Shown: positions 1-12,954 of the stretch, in pieces | Layout of the letters: each line of letters starts with the position of its first letter | Position numbering within the stretch: the stretch's first letter is position 1 | Assembly: GCF_007677725.1 (NCBI RefSeq) | Contig: NZ_VEDF01000008.1 | Coordinates: forward strand, 232,968-296,967 | DNA: 64,000 nucleotides | Direction of reading: 5' to 3' | Source of the DNA: Pseudomonas sp. URMO17WK12:I11 | GTDB lineage: Bacteria; Pseudomonadota; Gammaproteobacteria; Pseudomonadales; Pseudomonadaceae | The notes under the pieces: model-generated | The model's input: only the letters and a program-made list of their open reading frames with translations | Told to the model about the DNA's origin: nothing | Database searches by the model: none | Translations under genes and position numbers: made by a program

Positions 1-1
1 G

Positions 2-247
2 GTGTATGGCCGTGAAGGCCAGACCGGCGCCCGTGATCGCAAGACCATCGGCTTTGCCACGGTGCGCGCCGGCGACGTGGTGGGTGACCACACCGTGCTG
101 TTCGCCGCCGAGGGCGAGCGCCTGGAGATCACGCACAAAGCCTCGAGCCGCATGACCTTCGCCAAAGGTGCAGTACGTGCCGCGCTGTGGCTCGATGGCC
201 GCACGCCGGGCTTGTACGACATGCAGGACGTGCTAGACCTGCGCTGA
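2..247 (+). CDS. dapB: 4-hydroxy-tetrahydrodipicolinate reductase (C-terminal part)
   Basis: This is the last 81 residues of DapB, the NAD(P)H-dependent reductase of the diaminopimelate/lysine pathway; the rest lies before the window. The fragment has the family's C-terminal signature: a GREGQTGAR stretch, then IGFATVRAGDVVGDHTV, then the HKASSR segment that closes the substrate domain, ending in the usual short tail. The next gene on the same strand is carA, which is the pseudomonad arrangement. A 266-base leader region separates the two. Identity is secure; the start cannot be seen. Confidence 0.95.
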   Translation: MYGREGQTGARDRKTIGFATVRAGDVVGDHTVLFAAEGERLEITHKASSRMTFAKGAVRAALWLDGRTPGLYDMQDVLDLR

Positions 248-513
248 ACACGCGCGGCAGATGCTGGTTTTCTTGTGGGCGTGCCTGCGAGGAGGCCAGC
301 ATCGATGGCAGTCTGTCGCAATGGTGTGTTTTAGAGACACATATACGGTAGACCGAAAACGCACTTTTCTGTAAGCTACAGCTTTAGTGTGTCCACTAAA
401 AGCGCGCAGCGAATTGAATTCAGCACATAAAAGCGGGGTGACGTGTCCATACGTCACTCCGCTTTTTTGCAACCTGCGATCGCCCTTTCATGCTTGATCT
501 ACGGGAGGTCTTC
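248..513 (+). promoter_or_regulatory. carAB leader region with candidate attenuator
   Basis: This 266-base gap between dapB and carA holds several signals. A possible 9-codon leader peptide (305-334, ATG...TAG, product MAVCRNGVF) has AGGAGG nine bases upstream. A TGTCGC hexamer at 314-319 matches the half-site motif known for the Pseudomonas arginine regulator ArgR, but only its first part is clear. A hairpin at 381-403 is followed by the intrinsic terminator at 429-468. The terminator lies inside the leader, so transcription must read through it to reach carA. Attenuation of carAB in pseudomonads is known from the literature as I recall it; the exact leader peptide here is an inference. No convincing promoter was identified. 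Confidence 0.5.
429..468 (+). terminator. intrinsic terminator in carA leader
   Basis: A 16-pair stem with one G-U pair, a 6-base loop and a run of six T is found 46 bases before the carA start codon. It is a textbook rho-independent terminator in the carA direction and is the likely switch point of an attenuator. Confidence 0.8.
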
Positions 514-1650
514 TTGACAAAGCCAGCCATACTCGCCCTTGCCGACGGCAGTATTTTTCGCGGTGAAGCCATCGGTGCCGACGGTCAGACCGTTGGTGAG
601 GTGGTGTTCAATACCGCTATGACCGGCTACCAGGAAATCCTTACAGACCCTTCCTACGCGCAGCAAATCGTTACCCTGACCTACCCGCACATCGGCAACA
701 CCGGTACCACCCCGGAAGATGCCGAGTCCAACCGTGTCTGGTCTGCTGGCCTGGTCATCCGCGACCTGCCGCTGCTGGCCAGCAACTGGCGTAACACCCA
801 GTCGCTGCCGGACTACCTCAAGGCCAACAACGTCGTCGCCATCGCTGGCATCGACACCCGTCGCCTGACCCGAATCCTGCGTGAAAAGGGCGCCCAGAAC
901 GGCTGCATCCTGGCCGGTGACAACATCAGCGAAGAAGCCGCCATCGCTGCCGCGCGCGGTTTCCCGGGCCTCAAGGGCATGGACCTGGCCAAGGTCGTTT
1001 CCACCAAGGAGCGCTACGAATGGCGCTCCAGCGTGTGGGAGCTGAAAACCGACAGCCACCCGACCCTCGACGCTGCCGACCTGCCGTACCACGTGGTCGC
1101 CTTCGACTACGGCGTCAAGCTGAACATCCTGCGCATGCTGGTCGCCCGCGGCTGCCGTGTGACCGTGGTGCCGGCCCAGACCCCAGCCAGCGAAGTGCTG
1201 GCGCTCAACCCCGATGGCGTGTTCCTGTCCAACGGCCCAGGCGATCCGGAGCCTTGCGACTACGCGATCCAGGCGATCAAGGAAATCCTCGAAACCGAGA
1301 TTCCGGTGTTCGGCATCTGCCTCGGCCACCAGTTGCTCGCCCTGGCGTCCGGCGCCAAGACCGTGAAGATGGGCCATGGCCACCACGGTGCCAACCACCC
1401 CGTCCAGGACCTGGACACCGGCGTGGTCATGATCACCAGCCAGAACCACGGTTTCGCCGTTGACGAGGCAACCCTGCCAGGCAACGTGCGCGCCATCCAC
1501 AAGTCGCTGTTCGACGGCACCCTGCAGGGGATCGAGCGTACCGACAAGAGCGCGTTCAGCTTCCAGGGCCACCCTGAGGCGAGCCCAGGCCCGACCGACG
1601 TCGCGCCACTGTTCGATCGTTTCACCGATGCCATGGCCAAGCGCCGCTGA
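514..1650 (+). CDS. carA: carbamoyl-phosphate synthase small (glutaminase) subunit
   Basis: CarA hydrolyses glutamine and passes ammonia to CarB to make carbamoyl phosphate for pyrimidines and arginine. The N-terminal small-subunit domain is followed by a class I glutamine amidotransferase domain with the nucleophile motif FGICLGHQ and the HPEASPGP histidine/glutamate segment near the end. I chose the TTG at 514 because GGGAGG lies six bases before it and the resulting 378-residue protein begins MTKPAILAL, the family's normal N-terminus. An in-frame ATG at 490 would add eight unlikely residues. carB follows after about 100 bases. Confidence 0.95.
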   Translation: MTKPAILALADGSIFRGEAIGADGQTVGEVVFNTAMTGYQEILTDPSYAQQIVTLTYPHIGNTGTTPEDAESNRVWSAGLVIRDLPLLASNWRNTQSLPDYLKANNVVAIAGIDTRRLTRILREKGAQNGCILAGDNISEEAAIAAARGFPGLKGMDLAKVVSTKERYEWRSSVWELKTDSHPTLDAADLPYHVVAFDYGVKLNILRMLVARGCRVTVVPAQTPASEVLALNPDGVFLSNGPGDPEPCDYAIQAIKEILETEIPVFGICLGHQLLALASGAKTVKMGHGHHGANHPVQDLDTGVVMITSQNHGFAVDEATLPGNVRAIHKSLFDGTLQGIERTDKSAFSFQGHPEASPGPTDVAPLFDRFTDAMAKRR

Positions 1651-1756
1651 GCATCCTGCATCAAGGCCCCGGGCCGGCTCGCGCCGCGCCCGGCAGCGCC
1701 TGACCCAGATTGTTCAAGACGGCTTGCCGACTGACCCGCGGATTTGAGTGACCACC

Positions 1757-4974
<3,218 letters not shown>

Positions 4975-4978
<4 letters not shown>

Positions 4979-5457
4979 GCATGACCAAGTACCCAATGAC
5001 CGTCCAGGGCGCGCGCGCCCTGGAAGAGGAGCTGACGTTCCTGAGCAAGACCGAGCGCCCGCGCCTGAGTCAGGCGATTGGCGAAGCGCGCGAGCTGGGC
5101 GACCTCAAGGAAAACGCCGAATACCATGCTGCCCGTGAAGAGCAGGGCATGGTCGAGGCGCGTATCCGCGACATCGAAGGCCGTCTGCAGAACTCGGTGG
5201 TGATCGACGTCACGACCATCGCGCACACCGGCAAGGTGATTTTCGGCACCACCGTGGTGCTGGCCAACACTGAAACCGATGACGAAGTGACCTATCAGAT
5301 CGTCGGCGAAGATGAAGCCGACGTGAAACAAGGCAAGCTTTCGAGCAGCGCACCCATCGCCCGTGCCATTATCGGCAAGGAAGAAGGTGACACCGTCGTG
5401 GTGAAGACACCGAGCGGTACGGTCGAGTACGAGATTGTCGAAGTCAAACACATCTGA
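4975..5457 (+). CDS. greA: transcription elongation factor GreA
   Basis: GreA binds the RNA polymerase secondary channel and stimulates cleavage of backtracked transcripts. The protein (160 residues from this start) has the N-terminal coiled coil with the acidic tip (GDLKENAEYHAA) and the C-terminal FKBP-like domain ending in EYEIVEVKHI. The ATG at 4975 overlaps the carB stop and has AGGA eight bases upstream. A second ATG at 4981 would give the commoner 158-residue form. Translational coupling to carB is likely. Confidence 0.95.
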
Positions 5458-5875
5458 TCGGCGCCTGCGCGCGCCATCCCTGGAAGGGATCCTCTGGCAG
5501 CTGGCCCAGGTTTTCTGGGTCGGTGGCCTGTGGGTGTTCCATGTAGGGCTGGTGCCGGCGCTCAAGGTCAGCGGCCTAGCGCCGCTGCTGGTGCAGGACA
5601 TCGCCGGGCAGATCGACCGCTGGTTGATCGGCGTGGCGTTGCTTGGCTTGTTGACCCAGCTGGCGGTGCTGGCGCGGGTCGATGGCCTGGCGGCCTGGTG
5701 GCGGCAGTTTCGTGGGCAGATGTTGCTGATGGGCCTGGCGGCTTGCGTGGGGTACTACACCTTGCGCTACGGCATCTCGGTCGGCGAGCGCTGGCAGATG
5801 TTCTGCTTCCTGGTGCTGGGCTTTTCCGGCATCGTGCTGGTGGCCCAGCCGGTGCCGGTCAAGGCTCGCCGCTAA
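5435..5875 (+). CDS. DUF4149-type membrane protein
   Basis: This is a small integral membrane protein of about 146 residues with four predicted hydrophobic segments (roughly residues 19-45, 62-80, 95-112 and 118-138). Its opening WQLAQVFWVGGLW is typical of the DUF4149 family found next to greA and yhbY in pseudomonads. No function is known to me. The start is uncertain: the only non-CTG candidate before the first membrane segment is a TTG at 5435, 23 bases inside greA, with a weak ribosome-binding site. It is probably coupled to greA. Confidence 0.75.
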   Translation: MSKSNTSDRRLRAPSLEGILWQLAQVFWVGGLWVFHVGLVPALKVSGLAPLLVQDIAGQIDRWLIGVALLGLLTQLAVLARVDGLAAWWRQFRGQMLLMGLAACVGYYTLRYGISVGERWQMFCFLVLGFSGIVLVAQPVPVKARR

Positions 5876-5881
5876 CCCCGT

Positions 5882-5931
5882 CAGTTGCGATCTCTTGTGA
5901 GAGCGTCCGGCCAAGGTCGCTCCCACAACTG
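5882..5931. repeat. REP-like inverted repeat between convergent genes
   Basis: An 11-pair imperfect palindrome (5895-5905 with 5918-5928, one G-U pair) is enclosed by CAGTTG...CAACTG. Read on the minus strand it contains TGTGGGAGCG, the head of the short repeats scattered through P. putida and P. fluorescens genomes. It lies between convergent DUF4149 and yhbY genes and may also stop transcription. Confidence 0.55.
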
Positions 5932-5957
5932 CAGCATCGGGCTAGCAGCCCGGGCCG

Positions 5958-6266
5958 TTACTTGTAGCGGTGGATGTTCGACAGCTGCTTGTTCGGCTGC
6001 GGGTTCTTGCGGTAGATCAGCGCCTTCTTGCCGATGGTCTGCACCAGCTCGGCACGCCCGGCCTTGCACAGCTCGGCGATGACCGTCGCGCGCTCTTCGC
6101 GATCTTCCGAGCGAATTTCGACCTTGATCAGTTCGTGATCGACCAGCGCACGCTCAAGCTCGGCGATCACGCCTTCGTTCAAGCCGTTGCCGGCAACGAT
6201 CAGAACCGGCTTCAGGTCATGACCAATGGATTTGTACTGTTTCTTCTGCTCGTTATTGAGCGGCAT
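5958..6266 (-). CDS. yhbY: ribosome assembly RNA-binding protein YhbY
   Basis: This 102-residue protein consists of a single CRS1-YhbY (CRM) domain, an RNA-binding fold associated with pre-50S particles. The family hallmark is visible as the glycine loop VAGNGLNEGVIAELERAL and the LIKVEI strand. ATG at 6266 gives the normal MPLNNEQKKQYK start with GGGTCAG upstream; a longer open frame adds 25 unlikely residues. It is divergent from rlmE, another large-subunit maturation gene, and about 100 bases separate the two start codons, so they share an upstream region. Confidence 0.92.
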   Translation of the reverse strand: MPLNNEQKKQYKSIGHDLKPVLIVAGNGLNEGVIAELERALVDHELIKVEIRSEDREERATVIAELCKAGRAELVQTIGKKALIYRKNPQPNKQLSNIHRYK

Positions 6267-6368
6267 AATCTGACCCTTTTCGTCTGATTCTGTAAAATTG
6301 ACGGGCATTTTACCCGAGGGCCTGTGGCTCCGCCCAGTCATACACGACGCATATCATCGAGGTGCCCC

Positions 6369-6995
6369 GTGGTACAACGTTCCAAAAGCAGCGCAAACTG
6401 GCTGCGCGAGCATTTCAACGACCCTTTCGTGAAGCAGGCACAGAAGGACGGCTACCGTTCGCGTGCCAGCTACAAACTGCTTGAGATCCAGGAAAAGGAC
6501 CGCCTGATCCGTCCCGGCATGAGCGTCATCGACCTCGGCGCCGCGCCTGGCGGCTGGTCGCAGGTGACCAGTCGTCTGATTGGCGGTCAGGGGCGCTTGA
6601 TCGCCTCGGACATCCTGGAGATGGACTCGATCCCCGACGTGACCTTCATCCAGGGTGACTTCACCCAGGATGAAGTGCTGCAGCAGATCCTGCAGGCGGT
6701 CGGCGATTCGCACGTAGACCTTGTGATTTCCGACATGGCCCCCAATATGAGTGGTACGCCTGCGGTCGACATGCCGCGAGCCATGTTCCTTTGCGAGCTG
6801 GCCCTGGATCTGGCGACGCGCGTGCTACGACCAGGCGGCGATTTCCTGATCAAGATTTTCCAGGGCGAAGGTTTCGACATGTACCTCAAGGACGTGCGCA
6901 GCAAGTTCGACAAGGTGCAGATGCGCAAGCCGTCGTCGTCGCGCGACCGTTCCCGCGAACAGTACCTGCTGGGCAAGGGTTTCAAAGGGGCATGA
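6369..6995 (+). CDS. rlmE: 23S rRNA (uridine-2552 2'-O) methyltransferase
   Basis: RlmE (FtsJ/RrmJ) methylates the ribose of U2552 in the 23S A-loop, late in 50S assembly. The SAM-binding motif I is VIDLGAAPGGWSQV; the catalytic K-D-K-E set is consistent with the N-terminal SRASYKLLE lysine, the DMAPNMSG aspartate and the FLIKIFQG lysine. GTG at 6369 with GAGG six bases upstream gives 208 residues, the family length. The open frame upstream of this GTG has no family resemblance. ftsH follows, as in many gamma-proteobacteria. Confidence 0.93.
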   Translation: MVQRSKSSANWLREHFNDPFVKQAQKDGYRSRASYKLLEIQEKDRLIRPGMSVIDLGAAPGGWSQVTSRLIGGQGRLIASDILEMDSIPDVTFIQGDFTQDEVLQQILQAVGDSHVDLVISDMAPNMSGTPAVDMPRAMFLCELALDLATRVLRPGGDFLIKIFQGEGFDMYLKDVRSKFDKVQMRKPSSSRDRSREQYLLGKGFKGA

Positions 6996-7187
6996 GGCGT
7001 TATGCGGGGTAACCGATAGTTATTTCCAATCGGCCGCCCCGTCTGGATTGTCCGAACTTCGTGTAGTCTAGCTTTCACAAAGGGTTACAGACGGTGCCTG
7101 CGGATGCGTAGGTAATGTAGTAAGTTAGGGCGATGAATATCATGCGAGGCACGGCTGCGTCGTGCGCCGGCCTCAGAGGGTAGCGAA

Positions 7188-9101
<1,914 letters not shown>

Positions 9102-9109
9102 GGGCAGTT

Positions 9110-9961
9110 ATGAGCTCACAGCTGTACCCGACCCGGTTGCCTTGCGGCAACCGGGTTCTTGATTTGTCCCGGACGCACGTCATGGGCATCCTCAACGTCA
9201 CGCCCGATTCCTTCTCCGATGGCGGTCGCTTCAGCCACATGGATCAGGCCTTGCGCCATGCCGAGGCGATGGTCGCGGCAGGTGCCAGCTTGATCGACAT
9301 TGGCGGCGAGTCGACCCGGCCGGGTGCGCGCGCGGTCTCGGTGACCGAAGAGCTCGAGCGCGTGGCGCCGATGGTCGAGGCGATCAACCAGCGCCTGGAC
9401 GTGGTCATTTCAGTCGATACCTCGACTCCAGCCGTGATGCGGGAAGCGGCCCGCCTTGGCGCCGGTCTGATCAACGACGTGCGTGCCCTGGAGCGCGATG
9501 GCGCCCTGGATGCGGCCGCCGACACCGGCCTGCCGGTGTGCCTGATGCACATGCGCGGCGAGCCCGGCACCATGCAGGACGACCCGCATTACGACGATGT
9601 CAGCGCCGAAGTAACGCGCTATCTTGAACAGCGCATGGCCGCCTGCGCGGCCGCAGGCATTCCTGGCGAACGAGTCATCCTTGATCCAGGTTTCGGTTTC
9701 GCCAAGACGCTGGCGCATAACCTGAGCCTGTTCAAACACATGGAAGCGCTCTATCGTTTGCAGCGCCCGCTGCTGGTGGGTGTTTCGCGCAAGAGCATGA
9801 TCGGCCTGACGCTGGATCGTCCGGTCGGTGAGCGACTGTACGGCAGCCTCGCGCTGGCGGCTCTGGCCATGACCAAGGGGGCCAGTATCCTGCGCGTCCA
9901 TGATGTGGCCGAGACCGTCGACGTGGTGCGCATGATTGCCGCGGTACAGCACGCCGAATAA
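9110..9961 (+). CDS. folP: dihydropteroate synthase
   Basis: FolP condenses p-aminobenzoate with the pterin pyrophosphate in folate synthesis and is the sulfonamide target. The 283-residue TIM barrel shows the loop-1 motif GILNVTPDSFSDGG, loop-2 GGESTRPGA, SVDTST, and the conserved C-terminal GVSRKSM and RVHDV segments. It begins eight bases after ftsH with AGGG upstream and runs into glmM, the usual ftsH-folP-glmM set. Confidence 0.95.
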   Translation: MSSQLYPTRLPCGNRVLDLSRTHVMGILNVTPDSFSDGGRFSHMDQALRHAEAMVAAGASLIDIGGESTRPGARAVSVTEELERVAPMVEAINQRLDVVISVDTSTPAVMREAARLGAGLINDVRALERDGALDAAADTGLPVCLMHMRGEPGTMQDDPHYDDVSAEVTRYLEQRMAACAAAGIPGERVILDPGFGFAKTLAHNLSLFKHMEALYRLQRPLLVGVSRKSMIGLTLDRPVGERLYGSLALAALAMTKGASILRVHDVAETVDVVRMIAAVQHAE

Positions 9962-9977
9962 AAACATTGGAGTCCCT

Positions 9978-11318
9978 ATGAGCAGAAAATACTTTGGTAC
10001 CGACGGCATTCGTGGCCGCGTCGGCGAATACCCGATCACCCCGGATTTCATGTTGAAACTGGGTTGGGCGGCCGGCATGGCCTTCCGCAAGCAGGGGCAT
10101 TGCCGCGTGCTGGTGGGCAAGGACACGCGTATTTCCGGCTACATGTTCGAGTCCGCACTCGAAGCCGGCTTGTCCGCTGCTGGTGCCGACGTCATGCTGC
10201 TCGGGCCGATGCCGACTCCGGCGATCGCCTACCTGACGCGTACGTTCCACGCCGAAGCCGGCATCGTCATCAGCGCCTCGCACAACCCCCATGACGATAA
10301 CGGCATCAAGTTCTTCTCCGGCCAAGGCACCAAGTTGCCCGACGAGGTCGAGCTGATGATCGAAGAGCTGCTCGACCAGCCGATGACCGTGGTCGAGTCC
10401 GGCAAGCTGGGCAAGGTCTCGCGCATCAACGACGCCGCCGGCCGTTACATCGAGTTCTGCAAGAGCAGCGTGCCCAGCAGCACCAGTTTCGACGGCCTCA
10501 AGCTGGTGGTCGACTGCGCCCACGGCGCCACCTACAAGGTCGCGCCCAGCGTGTTCCGCGAGTTGGGTGCCGATGTCACGGTGCTGCATGCGCAGCCGGA
10601 CGGACTGAACATCAACGAAGGTTGTGGCTCGACCCATATCGAATCACTGCAGGCCGCAGTGTTGGTCGGCCATGCTGACCTGGGCATTGCCTTCGATGGC
10701 GATGGCGACCGGGTGTTGATGGTCGATCACACCGGGGCCATCGTCGATGGTGACGAACTGTTGTACGTCATCGCCCGAGACTTGCAGGAACGCGGCAAGC
10801 TGCAGGGTGGGGTTGTCGGTACCCTGATGAGCAACCTGGGCCTGGAGCTGGCGCTCAAGGATCTGGACGTGCCGTTCGTGCGGGCCAAGGTCGGTGACCG
10901 CTACGTGATGGCCGAGCTGCTCGAACGCAATTGGCTGCTTGGTGGCGAAAATTCGGGTCACGTGGTGTGCTGCAACCACACCACCACGGGGGATGCGATC
11001 ATCGCGGCGCTGCAGGTGCTGATGGCGCTCAAGCGCCGCGGGGAAACCCTGGCGCAGGCGCGTCAGGCCTTGCGCAAGTGCCCGCAGGTGTTGATCAATG
11101 TGCGCTTCGGCGCCAGCCAGGTCGATCCGCTGGAACATCCTGCGGTCAAGGAAGCCAGCGCCAAGGCCACCGAAGCCATGGCTGGTCGCGGGCGGGTGCT
11201 GTTGCGCAAGTCCGGTACCGAGCCGCTGGTGCGGGTCATGGTCGAAGGCGACGATGAAACCCAGGTTCGCGGCCACGCGGAGGCTCTGGCCAAGCTGGTA
11301 ACGGAAGTTTGTGCCTGA
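9978..11318 (+). CDS. glmM: phosphoglucosamine mutase
   Basis: GlmM interconverts glucosamine-6-phosphate and glucosamine-1-phosphate on the way to UDP-GlcNAc for peptidoglycan and LPS. The 446-residue protein has the catalytic phosphoserine loop ISASHNPHDDNG near residue 100, the metal-binding loop DGDGDR, the sugar-specificity segment GGENSGH and the phosphate-binding RKSGTEPLVRVM at the C-terminus. ATG at 9978 with TTGGAG upstream gives the canonical MSRKYFGTDGIRG start. Confidence 0.95.
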   Translation: MSRKYFGTDGIRGRVGEYPITPDFMLKLGWAAGMAFRKQGHCRVLVGKDTRISGYMFESALEAGLSAAGADVMLLGPMPTPAIAYLTRTFHAEAGIVISASHNPHDDNGIKFFSGQGTKLPDEVELMIEELLDQPMTVVESGKLGKVSRINDAAGRYIEFCKSSVPSSTSFDGLKLVVDCAHGATYKVAPSVFRELGADVTVLHAQPDGLNINEGCGSTHIESLQAAVLVGHADLGIAFDGDGDRVLMVDHTGAIVDGDELLYVIARDLQERGKLQGGVVGTLMSNLGLELALKDLDVPFVRAKVGDRYVMAELLERNWLLGGENSGHVVCCNHTTTGDAIIAALQVLMALKRRGETLAQARQALRKCPQVLINVRFGASQVDPLEHPAVKEASAKATEAMAGRGRVLLRKSGTEPLVRVMVEGDDETQVRGHAEALAKLVTEVCA

Positions 11319-11331
11319 AAGAGGCTTGCCA

Positions 11332-11360
11332 GCGCAGATCGGGTTGGGTAAGATCTGCGC
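11332..11360. other. inverted repeat upstream of tpiA
   Basis: A perfect 9-pair inverted repeat (GCGCAGATC...GATCTGCGC) with an 11-base loop lies in the 66-base gap between glmM and tpiA. There is no T-run, so it is not a standard terminator. It could be an mRNA processing or stability element. Confidence 0.4.
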
Positions 11361-11384
11361 CCACTTTGACCGACGAGGTAAAGC

Positions 11385-12140
11385 ATGCGTCGCCCCATGG
11401 TAGCTGGTAACTGGAAGATGCACGGTACCCGCGCCAGCGTCGCTGAGCTGATCCTGGGCCTGGGCAATTTGTCCGTGCCGAACGGTGTCGAAGTCGCGGT
11501 GTTTCCACCGTCGTTGTTCATCCATCAGGTTGTCGATGGCTTGGCCGGCAAAGGAATCACCGTTGGCGCACAGAATTCCGCAGTAAAGCCCGAGCAGGGC
11601 GCGCTGACAGGTGAAGTTGCACCGAGTCAGTTGGTTGAAGCGGGTTGCAAGTTGGTGTTGATTGGCCATTCCGAGCGCCGCCAGATCATTGGCGAAAGCG
11701 AAGAAGTGTTGAAAGACAAGTTTGCAGCCGCTCAACTTAGTGGTTTAATGCCGGTGCTCTGCGTAGGGGAAACCCTCGAGGAGCGTGAGGCAGGCAAGAC
11801 GCTCGAAGTTGTAGGGCGTCAACTAAGCAGTATCATCGACGCGTTCGGTGTTAAGGCTTTTGCCAATGCAGTTATCGCCTATGAGCCGGTATGGGCCATT
11901 GGCACAGGTTTGACGGCTTCGCCACAACAAGCTCAGGATGTGCATGCTGCCATCCGGGCCCAGTTGGCGGCCGAAGACGCCGAAGTTGCCGCTAACGTGC
12001 AGCTTCTCTACGGCGGCAGCGTGAAGGCGGCCAATGCGGCCGAACTGTTCGGCATGCCGGATATCGATGGGGGGCTCATTGGTGGAGCGTCCCTGAACGC
12101 AGACGAATTCGGTGCAATTTGTCGCGCCGCAGGAAACTGA
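11385..12140 (+). CDS. tpiA: triosephosphate isomerase
   Basis: TpiA interconverts dihydroxyacetone phosphate and glyceraldehyde-3-phosphate. The 251-residue TIM barrel shows NWKMHG at the N-terminus (catalytic Lys), IGHSERR (catalytic His), AYEPVWAIGTG (catalytic Glu and flexible loop) and the phosphate-binding YGGSVKAANA. It sits directly before secG, with only four bases between the tpiA stop and the secG ATG. Confidence 0.96.
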   Translation: MRRPMVAGNWKMHGTRASVAELILGLGNLSVPNGVEVAVFPPSLFIHQVVDGLAGKGITVGAQNSAVKPEQGALTGEVAPSQLVEAGCKLVLIGHSERRQIIGESEEVLKDKFAAAQLSGLMPVLCVGETLEEREAGKTLEVVGRQLSSIIDAFGVKAFANAVIAYEPVWAIGTGLTASPQQAQDVHAAIRAQLAAEDAEVAANVQLLYGGSVKAANAAELFGMPDIDGGLIGGASLNADEFGAICRAAGN

Positions 12141-12144
12141 ACAA

Positions 12145-12540
12145 ATGCTGGAAACAGTTATCGTTGTTTTTCATCTGTTGGCAGCGCTGTCGCTTGTAGT
12201 GCTGGTTCTGCTGCAACAGGGTAAAGGTGCGGAAGCAGGTGCATCTTTCGGCGCAGGTGCTTCTAACACTGTGTTCGGGAGTCAAGGTTCTGCAACGTTC
12301 CTAAGTAAATTAACTGCAATACTCGCTGCCACTTTCTTTTTGACAGCACTTGGGTTAGGATACTTCGCGAAGCAACAAGCTCACCAGCTGAGCCAAGCGG
12401 GTCTTCCAGATCCAGCAGTGCTTGAAGTGCAAGAGCAGAAGAAGCCGGCAGTTAATGATGATGTACCGGTGCTCCAAGAGCAGAAGAGCGAAACCACCCC
12501 AACCGGTGATGTACCTCCTCCCGCCGAAGAGCAGAAGTAA
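12145..12540 (+). CDS. secG: preprotein translocase subunit SecG
   Basis: SecG is the small SecYEG translocon subunit. The 131-residue protein has two membrane helices (about 3-24 and 52-73) joined by the conserved glycine/alanine-rich loop containing GKGAEAGASFGAG. The C-terminal tail after residue 75 is long, acidic and proline-rich, a feature of pseudomonad SecG. ATG at 12145 is preceded by AGGA ten bases upstream; an earlier in-frame start inside tpiA is unlikely. tRNA-Leu follows within 25 bases and is probably cotranscribed. Confidence 0.93.
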   Translation: MLETVIVVFHLLAALSLVVLVLLQQGKGAEAGASFGAGASNTVFGSQGSATFLSKLTAILAATFFLTALGLGYFAKQQAHQLSQAGLPDPAVLEVQEQKKPAVNDDVPVLQEQKSETTPTGDVPPPAEEQK

Positions 12541-12561
12541 CGGGTTTCAAGTAGTAGTATT

Positions 12562-12647
12562 GCCGAGGTGGTGGAATTGGTAGACACGCAACCTTGAGGT
12601 GGTTGTGCCCATAGGGTGTAGGGGTTCGAGTCCCCTTCTCGGTACCA
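12562..12647 (+). tRNA. tRNA-Leu (anticodon GAG)
   Basis: This 86-nucleotide class II tRNA has an encoded CCA end. The acceptor stem GCCGAGG pairs with TCTCGGT (with G-U pairs at both ends), the anticodon stem CAACC/GGTTG encloses TTGAGGT, and a variable arm precedes the GGTTCGAGTCC T-arm. It resembles E. coli tRNA-Leu(GAG) closely and reads CUC/CUU codons. Confidence 0.96.
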
Positions 12648-12659
12648 ATTGAAGCTTGA

Positions 12660-12683
12660 GAGCCCGCTTTAGCGGGCTTTCTT
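12660..12683 (+). terminator. intrinsic terminator after tRNA-Leu
   Basis: AGCCCGCT-TT-AGCGGGCT followed by TTTCTT forms an 8-pair hairpin with a short T-run 13 bases after the tRNA end. It ends the tpiA-secG-tRNA unit. Confidence 0.85.
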
Positions 12684-12701
12684 GCAGGTGAAGGTTTGGG
12701 T

Positions 12702-12731
12702 TTGACCCTCAAGCGGGTTAGGTCTTATACT
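12702..12731 (+). promoter_or_regulatory. sigma-70 promoter of the metY-nusA-infB operon
   Basis: TTGACC (12702-12707) and TATACT (12726-12731) are separated by 18 bases. They lie 16 bases before tRNA-fMet. The boxes are near consensus and no other promoter of this quality was seen before rimP. Confidence 0.75.
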
Positions 12732-12747
12732 TTCGCCCCAGCTTTGT

Positions 12748-12824
<77 letters not shown>

Positions 12825-12834
12825 GCTTCAGCGG

Positions 12835-12856
12835 AGCCCCTTTTCAGGGGCTTTTT
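12835..12856 (+). terminator. terminator-like hairpin between metY and rimP
   Basis: AGCCCC-TTTTCA-GGGGCT followed by TTTT lies 10 bases after tRNA-fMet. It should release much of the transcription after the tRNA; readthrough is needed for rimP-nusA-infB. Confidence 0.7.
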
Positions 12857-12903
12857 GCTAGCCGAACAATTTACGGCGTCGTTGTCCTACGGCGCTTTCA
12901 GGG

Positions 12904-12927
12904 ATGGGCGCTTCGCCCATTTTTTAT
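12904..12927 (+). terminator. second terminator-like hairpin before rimP
   Basis: ATGGGCG-CTT-CGCCCAT followed by TTTTTATTT is a strong intrinsic terminator pattern ending 28 bases before the rimP GTG. Together with the hairpin at 12835 it could serve as a site of NusA-dependent autoregulation. Confidence 0.7.
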
Positions 12928-12954
12928 TTGCACAGCATGCACGAGGGGGTTCAG

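Noticed and set aside
233..472. A 79-codon minus-strand open frame between dapB and carA
   Set aside because: It runs through the carA leader terminator and hairpins, has no credible ribosome-binding site, and its sequence matches no family I know.
7000..7187. A heat-shock (sigma-32) promoter for ftsH
   Set aside because: No acceptable CTTGAA/CCCCAT pair was found in the gap; weak sigma-70-like boxes near 7048-7074 have poor spacing.
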